13,482 nucleotides of DNA from Oscillospiraceae bacterium (GTDB lineage Bacteria; Bacillota; Clostridia; Oscillospirales; Oscillospiraceae), in the NCBI GenBank assembly GCA_017558545.1, contig JAFYUG010000186.1, positions 1-13,482 of the forward strand. The letters run 5' to 3'. Under the pieces are notes generated by a model. That model was given only the letters and a program-made list of their open reading frames with translations, had not been told where the DNA came from and ran no database searches. Positions within the stretch are counted from its first letter, which is position 1; each line of letters starts with the position of its first letter. This document shows positions 5,830 to 11,841 of the stretch, piece by piece. Made by a program: the position numbers and the translations under genes.

Positions 5830-6189
5830 TTAATCGTGAATATTCAACACTTTGCGCCACTGGGCATTATTGGTGCCAAGCACCACAAAATCATCGCCAA
5901 CGAGAATGGGGCAGGTGATGTGCTCCGCTGCGGCGGCGATGATATAGGCCTTTGTGAAGCCCTCGGCCAGAGCCATCTGGTTATTGAGCAGCAGCATACG
6001 CAGGCTGAAACGTCTGGGCATAATGAAATACTTAAGACCAAGGCGGCCTTTATCGGACCATTCCAAAAGCTCGTTGGCGTCGGGAGGCTGGGTGTTCATA
6101 TCCCTCTCCTCGTAAATAACGCCGTGCTTATCAAGCCATGCCTTGACCATCATGCATTCCTTGCAATCGGGTCTATACAAAAATACCAT
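5830..6189 (-). CDS. Glutaredoxin-like CxxC protein of unknown role
   Basis: A 119-residue protein that begins like a glutaredoxin/ArsC-type thioredoxin fold: MVFLYRPDCKEC with Cys9 and Cys12, then a helix and YEERDMN (26-32). Near the end TCPILVGDDFVVLG (92-105) supplies the expected cis-proline strand (Pro94). Glutaredoxins are about 80 residues. Here the segment between (about 35-88, with basic MPRRFSLRMLLLNNQ) is longer than usual. A thiol-redox or metal-handling role is inferred from the fold only. The start is supported by GAGGAA upstream. It is separated from the CD1247-like gene by a terminator, so it may depend on readthrough or a promoter I did not resolve. Confidence 0.7.
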   Translation of the reverse strand: MVFLYRPDCKECMMVKAWLDKHGVIYEERDMNTQPPDANELLEWSDKGRLGLKYFIMPRRFSLRMLLLNNQMALAEGFTKAYIIAAAAEHITCPILVGDDFVVLGTNNAQWRKVLNIHD

Positions 6190-6211
6190 ATAAATTCCTC
6201 GCTTAAGAAAT

Positions 6212-6238
6212 AAGGGACGGGTTATTTACCCGTCCCTT
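6212..6238 (-). terminator. Rho-independent terminator after the CD1247-like gene
   Basis: AAGGGACGGGT (6212-6222) and ACCCGTCCCTT (6228-6238) form an 11-bp stem with a five-base loop. It lies 15 bases after the stop of the 6254-6697 gene and just ahead of the CxxC gene. T-rich sequence follows on both strands (TTTT on plus, ATTTCTT on minus). Confidence 0.75.
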
Positions 6239-6253
6239 TTAATGGTTTTGGAA

Positions 6254-6697
6254 TCAGTCGTCTTCTTCCTCGTCGTCCTCGTCGAACTCGAACTCCAGCA
6301 TTTCGCCGCAGTTGGGGCACTGGATAGCGCCAAGGTTTACGACATCTTCGTCAACGGTGATGGTGTTTTCGCAGGCGGGGCAGGTAACCTCGAAGAAAAG
6401 GGGCTCCTCGTCCTCATCCCAATCCTCATCCCAATCCTCATCATCGTCGTCATAGTCTTCTTCGTCCTCATCCTCGTCTTCGAAGAGATAATCTTCAACG
6501 TCGGAGAGGTCGTCGCTGATGGCGTCAACATCTTCGCCCAGATCGTAGAGATCGCCTTCCAGCTCCTCGATGTCGAGAGCGATATCGCTGAGAATGTCAG
6601 CCATAACGGTGAAAAGCTTTCCTTCGTTGCTGTCGCGGTCGATGTTCATGCCTTCCATGAGACCCTTCAGGTAAGCGACTTTTTCGGCAGTGGTCAT
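6254..6697 (-). CDS. CD1247 N-terminal-domain protein with acidic linker and zinc ribbon
   Basis: A 147-residue acidic protein. The N-terminal part (1-70: EKVAYLKGLMEGMNID, then heptad-like DIALDIEELEGDLYDLGEDVDAIS) is a predicted helical hairpin or coiled coil of the type named CD1247 N-terminal domain in Clostridia. A run made almost only of Asp and Glu with Trp and Tyr follows (73-98). A zinc ribbon with CPAC (106-109) and CPNC (127-130) comes next, and then another acidic tail. The biochemical function of the family is not known to me. It follows efp by 48 bases and has a strong AGGAGG site, so it is probably co-transcribed with it. Confidence 0.88.
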   Translation of the reverse strand: MTTAEKVAYLKGLMEGMNIDRDSNEGKLFTVMADILSDIALDIEELEGDLYDLGEDVDAISDDLSDVEDYLFEDEDEDEEDYDDDDEDWDEDWDEDEEPLFFEVTCPACENTITVDEDVVNLGAIQCPNCGEMLEFEFDEDDEEEDD

Positions 6698-6745
6698 GAT
6701 ATAAACCTCCTGTTACAGAAGAATTTTAGGTTTTTAAGAGCTTGA

Positions 6746-7306
6746 TTACTTCTTGGCTCTGGACAGATACTCACCGGTACGGGTGTCGATCTGGATAACT
6801 TCACCGATTTCGATGAAGAGGGGAACCTTGATCTCAGCGCCGGTCTCAACGGTAGCGGGCTTGAGAGCGTTGGTAGCGGTGTTGCCGGCGAAACCGGGAT
6901 CGGTGTCGGTAACTTCCAGCTCTACGAAGAAGGGAGGCTCAACGGAGAAGACCTTGCCCTTGTAAGAAAGAACGGTGCATTCCATCTCTTCCTTAACGAA
7001 CTTGAAGTTGTCGCCAAGAACGGAGCCGTCAATGGGTTCCATGTCATAGGTCTGGGTGTCCATGAAGTAGTAGAGATCGCCATCGGTGTAGCTGTACTGC
7101 ATGGTGCGGCGCTCGACGGTAGCCTCGTCGAACTTAGCAGAGGGGTTGAAAGAAGTTTCGGTAACAGCGCCGGTAATAACGTTTCTCATCTTGGTGCGAA
7201 CGAAAGCAGCGCCCTTGCCGGGCTTAACATGCTGGAAGTCAACAACGACCATTACAGAGCCGTCGAGTTCAAAAGTGGTGCCTTTTCTGAAATCACCTGC
7301 AAGCAT
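6746..7306 (-). CDS. efp: Translation elongation factor P
   Basis: A 186-residue protein of full length for EF-P, which enters the ribosomal E site and relieves stalling at polyproline stretches. All three beta-barrel domains are present: the KOW-like N-domain with HVKPGKGAAFVRTK (26-39), the middle domain with PPFFVELEVTDTDPG, and the C-domain ending VPLFIEIGEVIQIDTRTGEYLSR. The lysine at the loop tip, equivalent to E. coli Lys34, is Lys31. No modification enzyme (EpmA/EpmB or YmfI type) is encoded in the window. GGAGG lies nine bases before the ATG. The gene is followed by the CD1247-like gene, a pairing I recall from other Clostridia. Confidence 0.98.
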   Translation of the reverse strand: MLAGDFRKGTTFELDGSVMVVVDFQHVKPGKGAAFVRTKMRNVITGAVTETSFNPSAKFDEATVERRTMQYSYTDGDLYYFMDTQTYDMEPIDGSVLGDNFKFVKEEMECTVLSYKGKVFSVEPPFFVELEVTDTDPGFAGNTATNALKPATVETGAEIKVPLFIEIGEVIQIDTRTGEYLSRAKK

Positions 7307-7362
7307 TTCGGATATCCTCCTGTATTTAAACTTTTTTTAATTTACTATAAATTAGCTAAACA

Positions 7363-7391
7363 ATTTTACAATAAAATTCCTATAATTGCAA
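7363..7391 (-). promoter_or_regulatory. Candidate efp promoter
   Basis: On the minus strand TTGCAA (7386-7391) and TAAAAT (7363-7368) are separated by 17 bases, followed by an AT-rich leader of about 50 bases before the efp ATG. A second overlapping candidate, TTGTAA with TATAGT 16 bases later, starts slightly downstream. The two cannot be distinguished by eye. Confidence 0.5.
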
Positions 7392-7407
7392 GGGGGGCAG
7401 ACCCCTT
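7390..7407 (-). terminator. Weak hairpin after the pseudokinase-lectin gene
   Basis: AAGGGG (7390-7395) pairs with CCCCTT (7402-7407) just behind the stop of the upstream gene. The minus strand continues GCAATTATAGG, without a real T-run, so termination would be weak. The hairpin overlaps the -35 box of the candidate efp promoter, so readthrough and efp initiation could interfere. Confidence 0.35.
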
Positions 7408-7420
7408 AAGCTGATAAAAA

Positions 7421-8764
7421 TCAATCAAACTGGCAAATATATGCAACTTTTCCGCTGTAAGTTGCGGGAATTACGGAGATGGGGTCGTTTCTCATGTCGT
7501 TATAAGTCCATGCGCCCAGTGCTGCGCGGTACCAAAGAAGGAGGTAATCTTCTCTTGTTCCGTCGGCATCTATGGCGGAAGGCTCGCCTGCATCCCAAAT
7601 GGAGAAGCTCATGGGCTCACCGGTGACATTATACCAAAGTCCGTCTGCTCCGCGGTAAGAGCCAAGCCAAACGAAGCTTGCGCCCTTCTCTTCGGCCATG
7701 GCGATGATGGCGTCCAGTCTTTCCTGATTATCCACAACGGCAAGGTGGCCGCCCATGGCTTCGCAGTTGGCCTTGGCCTGCTCCCATGTTACATCGTCCA
7801 CAAAGATGGTGAAGCGAGGCTCGGCGGGTTCTTCGGTGGGCTCTTCCTCGTCGGGGTCGGGAGTAATTTCCACATCGGGAGTTACTTCGGGGGCAACGGG
7901 AGGCTCAGACTCGGTGACGGGAGGTTCGGGAACAAACTCGAAATCATCGGGTTCGGAATTATCGCAGCCCTTCAAAAGGAGAATGAGGGCGATAACTATT
8001 ATGATGGCGGCAACAAAGGGGAGAGCCCACTTGCGCTTGATGGGGGGCTTGCGGAAGCTCTTGGCGTCCATATTCTCGTCCACGGTGGTGCGGCGCTTGG
8101 GGGGCTTGGCCTGACGCTGGGGAGTGGTCTTTTCAAAGTTCTTGTCAACTTTGTAGTTGTGGGCGGCCTCAATCTCTTTGGGCTTCAAACGCAAAACGGG
8201 GGCAATGGCGGGGATGGATGCATCCTCGGGCAGAGCCTCCAAGGCTGCGCGGAAATCGGCGGGGGTGGAAAAGCGCTGGGATGCATCGAAGCGGGTGGCG
8301 CAAAGAATAACTTCCCCAAGCTCGCGGCAGGCGGAGCGGGGATAGCCCATTTCGGCGCCGCGCATACGTCTTTGCAGAGCGGATGCTCTCTCCTCGGGAG
8401 TGTTTGCGCCTTCCTCGCTGAAGAAGGGCAGCAAACCGCCGTTGAGAGCGGTGTAAAGAACAAGGCCTATGGAATAAACATCTCCGGCGGGGGTCAGCTC
8501 GCCCTTCCAAAACTGTTCGGGGGCTATGTACTCAAGAGCGTCGGGGCCCATTTCCTTGAGACCCTTGCTTTCGTGGGGGCCGATGAGGGCAACGTCGCCG
8601 TTGAAGCATATGTTGCCGGGCCAAATGCCGCCGTGGTAGGCGGAGCCGGACTCTTCCTCAACTCGGTAGCAAAGGGCAATGCCAAGGCTGATGGCCTCGG
8701 CGGGAGTGAGGGAGGCGAGATCCCTTGCAAGGCTGCGCTGGGGATCAAAAGTGAATTTGCTCAT
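7421..8764 (-). CDS. Membrane protein: C-lobe-only pseudokinase, TM segment, external C-type-lectin-like domain
   Basis: The 447 residues split into four parts. Residues about 20-178 match the C-lobe of Hanks-type kinases: catalytic-loop equivalent HGGIWPGNI (44-52), YIAPEQ (79-84), GDVYSIGLVLYTALNG (94-109) and RFDASQRFSTPADF (158-171). The catalytic Asp is Gly46, the loop Lys is Trp48, and the DFG position reads IGP (61-63). No N-lobe exists, so there is no ATP-binding lysine, and an in-frame TAG directly before the ATG excludes an upstream extension. A basic stretch (215-246) precedes one membrane segment (247-265), placing the pseudokinase inside. A Pro/Glu linker (270-316) leads to a lectin-like fold (318-447) with CEAMGGHLAVV, FVWLGSY, GEPMSFSIWDAGEPS, TYNDM and YICQF. 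Cys334 and Cys444 would form the outer disulfide. Signalling or scaffolding across the membrane is inferred; catalysis is very unlikely. Confidence 0.88.
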   Translation of the reverse strand: MSKFTFDPQRSLARDLASLTPAEAISLGIALCYRVEEESGSAYHGGIWPGNICFNGDVALIGPHESKGLKEMGPDALEYIAPEQFWKGELTPAGDVYSIGLVLYTALNGGLLPFFSEEGANTPEERASALQRRMRGAEMGYPRSACRELGEVILCATRFDASQRFSTPADFRAALEALPEDASIPAIAPVLRLKPKEIEAAHNYKVDKNFEKTTPQRQAKPPKRRTTVDENMDAKSFRKPPIKRKWALPFVAAIIIVIALILLLKGCDNSEPDDFEFVPEPPVTESEPPVAPEVTPDVEITPDPDEEEPTEEPAEPRFTIFVDDVTWEQAKANCEAMGGHLAVVDNQERLDAIIAMAEEKGASFVWLGSYRGADGLWYNVTGEPMSFSIWDAGEPSAIDADGTREDYLLLWYRAALGAWTYNDMRNDPISVIPATYSGKVAYICQFD

Positions 8765-8812
8765 CTATGTCGATCCTTTCTGTGAACGGATTATCTATTT
8801 GCATACAAGGTC

Positions 8813-8842
8813 ATTTTATCACAGCGGAAACGGACAAGTCAA
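8813..8842 (-). promoter_or_regulatory. Promoter of the pseudokinase-lectin gene
   Basis: On the minus strand TTGACT (8837-8842) and TAAAAT (8813-8818) are 18 bases apart. The spacer carries TTCCGCTG (8822-8829 read in reverse), three bases ahead of the -10 box. The same octamer at the same distance occurs in the opposite promoter. The start point would give a leader of about 40 bases. Confidence 0.65.
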
Positions 8843-8869
8843 CATAATATCCTTGATTTGGCAATATGC

Positions 8870-8898
8870 TTGTAATTTTCCTTCCGCTGGATTAAAAT
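8870..8898 (+). promoter_or_regulatory. Promoter of the flavoprotein operon
   Basis: TTGTAA (8870-8875) and TAAAAT (8893-8898) are spaced by 17 bases, about 50 bases ahead of the first flavoprotein ATG. TTCCGCTG (8882-8889) lies in the spacer, three bases before the -10 box, mirroring the divergent promoter. The pair therefore forms an 8-bp inverted repeat with arms at 8822-8829 and 8882-8889. Confidence 0.65.
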
Positions 8899-8949
8899 AA
8901 AGTATAAACATAAATTGCTTCATATTAGCAACATTTAGGAGCGAAAATC

Positions 8950-10158
8950 ATGGCAGAAGTGGTAATTATTGGCGGAGGAGCCTCCGGAATGGCTGCGGCA
9001 ATAGCCGCCGCGGAAAGCGGAGAGCATCATGTCACCCTTATAGAGCGTCAGGCAAGAGTTGGCCGCAAGCTTCTCAGCACCGGCAATGGCCGCTGCAACC
9101 TGACAAATCTGGAACTGAAAATTGAAAATTTCCATGGGGAAAATCCCGCCTTTGCCCAGTATGCCCTCTCCCTTTGGAGCCCTGAGCGGGTGCTGGAATT
9201 TTTCGCCGAGCTTGGTCTTATGACCGTAACCGAATACGGCGGCAGAGTTTATCCCCTCTCCAACCAGGCCACCAGCGTGCTGGATGTGCTGCGCTTTGGC
9301 CTTGAAAAGCCCAATATCAGCCTTCTTGCAGGCACCGGCGTTGAATCTGTCCGCAAAAAGGGCAAGAGTTTCCACATAAGCTGGGAAGGCGGCAGCATGG
9401 AATGCGATAAGCTCATCGTTGCCTGCGGCGGCTGCGCCGGAAGCAAGCTTGGAGGAGTTATGGATGGCTACAATATCCTCAAAAGCCTTGGCCATAGCCG
9501 CACCTCTCTCTATCCCAGCCTTACCCAAATCCGCACCAAGCCCGAAATTCCAAGAAGCATGAAGGGCGTCAAAGTTCAGGCCGGCGTCAAGGCTGCCAAG
9601 GGCAAAAAGCTCCTTGCCGAGGGCAGCGGAGACCTGCTTTTTGCCGATAACGGCGTTTCCGGAACTGTTGTTTTCGAGCTTAGCCGCACCGTGGCCAAGG
9701 CAGGCGAAGGCTGCGCTCTGGATATAGACTTCTTTGAAAATATGGAAAAGGCCGCGGTGAAAAAATATCTTTTCGCCCGCAAGACAGCCCGCCCTATGGC
9801 TCCCGCCAGGGAGATTTTCTCCGGCGCCCTCCATTCCCGCGTGGGACTTGCCCTTTGCAAATATGTTGGAATAAACCCAGAAAGCCCCTGCGCTGAGCTT
9901 AGCCCCGCCATAATAGATGCTTTGGCCTCTGCCGCCAAGGCTCTGCGCCTTGAGGTAACGGGTGTTTCCGGCTTTGAAAGCGCTCAGGTAACTGCCGGCG
10001 GCATGGCCACGGCCGAATTCAACCCCAAGACCATGGAGAGCAAGATTGTCCCCTCCCTTTATGCCTGCGGCGAAGTGCTGGATATAGACGGCGACTGCGG
10101 CGGCTATAACCTTCAGTGGGCATGGGCCAGTGGGCTTTTGGCAGGAGGCAGTGTATGA
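8950..10158 (+). CDS. HI0933/YhiN-family FAD-dependent oxidoreductase
   Basis: A 402-residue soluble flavoprotein of the HI0933 (YhiN, BaiN-like) family, usually about 400 residues. The FAD-binding Rossmann motif VVIIGGGASGMAAA (4-17) opens the protein. It is followed by the family signature GRKLLSTGNGRCNLTN (38-53), GGRVYPLSNQATSVLDVL (97-114), VACGGCAGSKLGG (157-169) and the C-terminal GEVLDIDGDCGGYNLQWAWASG. Members are annotated variously as aminoacetone oxidase-like or, for BaiN, as reductases in bile acid 7-dehydroxylation, but most substrates are unknown. I cannot assign one here. AGGAG lies eight bases before the ATG. Its stop overlaps the start of the next gene, so the two flavoproteins form an operon. 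Confidence 0.92.
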   Translation: MAEVVIIGGGASGMAAAIAAAESGEHHVTLIERQARVGRKLLSTGNGRCNLTNLELKIENFHGENPAFAQYALSLWSPERVLEFFAELGLMTVTEYGGRVYPLSNQATSVLDVLRFGLEKPNISLLAGTGVESVRKKGKSFHISWEGGSMECDKLIVACGGCAGSKLGGVMDGYNILKSLGHSRTSLYPSLTQIRTKPEIPRSMKGVKVQAGVKAAKGKKLLAEGSGDLLFADNGVSGTVVFELSRTVAKAGEGCALDIDFFENMEKAAVKKYLFARKTARPMAPAREIFSGALHSRVGLALCKYVGINPESPCAELSPAIIDALASAAKALRLEVTGVSGFESAQVTAGGMATAEFNPKTMESKIVPSLYACGEVLDIDGDCGGYNLQWAWASGLLAGGSV

Positions 10159-11756
10159 TAGAAATAGGAAACATTCGCCTTGGTCTTGATGATAAGGAAA
10201 AGCTCCTCTCCAAAAAGGCGGCAGCCGCCTTGGGGGTGGAGCCTTCCGCCATCAAAAAGGTAAAAATACTGAAAAAATCCCTTGATGCCCGCAGAAAAAG
10301 CGACATCAAAAAGCTCTATACCCTTGCCGTGGAGGTGGAGGGCAAGGAGGAAAAGATTATTGCCCGCGCCGGGAATAAAGGCGCAAAAGCTTATGAACCC
10401 CTTGTCTATACCATTCCCAAGGTCGAAAGTGACTGCCGAAGCGTGGTGGTGGGCTTTGGTCCCGGGGGAATGTTTGCCGCCCTTGCCCTTGCCGAGGCCG
10501 GTCTGCGCCCCATAGTTTTGGAAAGAGGCTGGGATGTGGACTCCCGCCACAAGGCCATAGAGCGCTTTTGGGAAACGGGGGAATTCTCCCCTCAGTGCAA
10601 TGTCCAGTTCGGCGAAGGGGGAGCGGGAACTTTTTCCGACGGCAAGCTGAATACCGGCACCCATGATAAGCGCATAGCCTTTGTGCTGGAAACTCTCCAC
10701 CGCTTTGGTGCACCCGAGGCTGTGACCTATTACGCCAAGCCCCATGTGGGCACAGATGTGCTCCGCAAGGTGGTTAAGAATATACGCGAGGAAATCATTG
10801 CCCTTGGAGGCGAGGTGCGCTTTGCCACCCGCTTTGTGGGCTTTGAAGAGGAAAATGGCGCTCTCACCGCCATAAAGGCAGAGGGCGAGAATGGGGAATA
10901 TACCATCCCCTGCCATAGCGCAATTTTGGCTCTTGGTCACAGCGCCAGAGACAGCTTTGAATATCTCCACTCCAAAGGCCTTGCCATGGAGCGCAAGAGC
11001 TTTTCCATGGGCGTTCGCATAGAGCATAAGCAAGCCGCCGTGGGCTATGCCCAGTATGGCGAGAGCTATAAAAAACTCCCCGCCGCCGACTATAAGCTCA
11101 ACTGCCGCTTCGAAGAAGGGGATAGCGCTTATACCTTCTGTATGTGCCCCGGTGGCTATGTTGTGGCCGCCGCCGGAGAAGAGGGTGGCGTTGTCACCAA
11201 CGGCATGAGCTATTCAGGCCGCGCCGGAGAAAACGCCAATGCCGCATTGCTTGTGAGCCTCACGCCCGAGGACTTCCCGGGAGAAGGTGTGCTGGCCGGC
11301 ATGTACTGGCAGAGAGAAATTGAGCAAAGAGCCTATAACTATGGCGGCGGCAACTATCTTGCCCCTGCTCAAAAGGTGGGCGATTTTCTTGCCCATAGAC
11401 CCAGCGAGGGCCCGGGAGAAGTCAAGCCCACTTACCGACCCGGTGTGATCTGGGGCGATATCCGGGATGTGCTGCCGAAAAAAATCTGCCATACTCTTGA
11501 AAAGGCCATACCCGAGCTGGGTAAAAAACTCAGCTTTTTCAATAGCGCCGATGCTGTCTTGACCGCTCCCGAAACCCGCTCCAGTTCCCCTGTGCGCTTG
11601 CTTCGCGGGGAGAATTTGGAGTCTTTATCCGTGAAGGGCATCTATCCCTGCGGCGAGGGCGCAGGCTATGCGGGAGGAATAACTTCCGCTGCCGTGGACG
11701 GATTGAGAGTGGCGGAAATGGTGATAAAAGCTTCCAATTCTGCCAAACAAGCTTGA
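10155..11756 (+). CDS. FAD-dependent dehydrogenase, COG2509-like
   Basis: A 533-residue flavoprotein, translationally coupled to the previous gene by ATGA (10155-10158), with AGGAGG (10143-10148) six bases before the ATG. I prefer this ATG to the in-frame one at 10116, which lies inside the previous gene and lacks a site. An N-terminal domain of about 90 residues (lysine-rich, with ALGVEPSAIKKVKILKKSLDAR) precedes the FAD motif SVVVGFGPGGMFAALALAEAG (96-116). VQFGEGGAGTFSDGKLNT (150-167) and ILALGHSARDSF (257-268) match the uncharacterised COG2509 dehydrogenases, and PCGEGAGYAGGITSAAVDG closes the FAD site. The family's reaction is not known to me. Pairing with the HI0933-type gene suggests related redox work on one pathway. 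Confidence 0.9.
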   Translation: MIEIGNIRLGLDDKEKLLSKKAAAALGVEPSAIKKVKILKKSLDARRKSDIKKLYTLAVEVEGKEEKIIARAGNKGAKAYEPLVYTIPKVESDCRSVVVGFGPGGMFAALALAEAGLRPIVLERGWDVDSRHKAIERFWETGEFSPQCNVQFGEGGAGTFSDGKLNTGTHDKRIAFVLETLHRFGAPEAVTYYAKPHVGTDVLRKVVKNIREEIIALGGEVRFATRFVGFEEENGALTAIKAEGENGEYTIPCHSAILALGHSARDSFEYLHSKGLAMERKSFSMGVRIEHKQAAVGYAQYGESYKKLPAADYKLNCRFEEGDSAYTFCMCPGGYVVAAAGEEGGVVTNGMSYSGRAGENANAALLVSLTPEDFPGEGVLAGMYWQREIEQRAYNYGGGNYLAPAQKVGDFLAHRPSEGPGEVKPTYRPGVIWGDIRDVLPKKICHTLEKAIPELGKKLSFFNSADAVLTAPETRSSSPVRLLRGENLESLSVKGIYPCGEGAGYAGGITSAAVDGLRVAEMVIKASNSAKQA

Positions 11757-11781
11757 AAAAAGCTCTTTAATATGCTATGAT
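11753..11781 (+). promoter_or_regulatory. Promoter of the secreted stalk-domain protein
   Basis: TTGAAA (11753-11758) overlaps the stop of the preceding gene and is followed after 17 bases by TATGAT (11776-11781). This near-consensus promoter suggests independent transcription. The leader of about 55 bases contains small palindromes (ATGCTA 11772-11777 with TAGCAT 11792-11797; CTCGT/ACGAG 11808-11820) and an AAGGAG ribosome site. I see no convincing terminator for the flavoprotein operon in the 85-base gap. Confidence 0.6.
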
Positions 11782-11841
11782 ACATTAGATTTAGCATGTT
11801 GTTTCATCTCGTAATACGAGTAAAATATAAGGAGCAAAAAA

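Noticed and set aside
7421..8764. Active serine/threonine kinase
   Set aside because: There is no N-lobe, no ATP-binding lysine, no HRD aspartate and no DFG aspartate, and an in-frame stop blocks any upstream extension.
10116..10154. Earlier in-frame ATG for the COG2509-like gene
   Set aside because: It lies within the end of the preceding gene and has no ribosome site, whereas the ATG at 10155 has AGGAGG six bases upstream and overlaps the stop as ATGA.
10113..11033. Minus-strand open frame inside the flavoprotein operon
   Set aside because: It lies opposite clear FAD motifs of two real genes and has no ribosome site or family resemblance.
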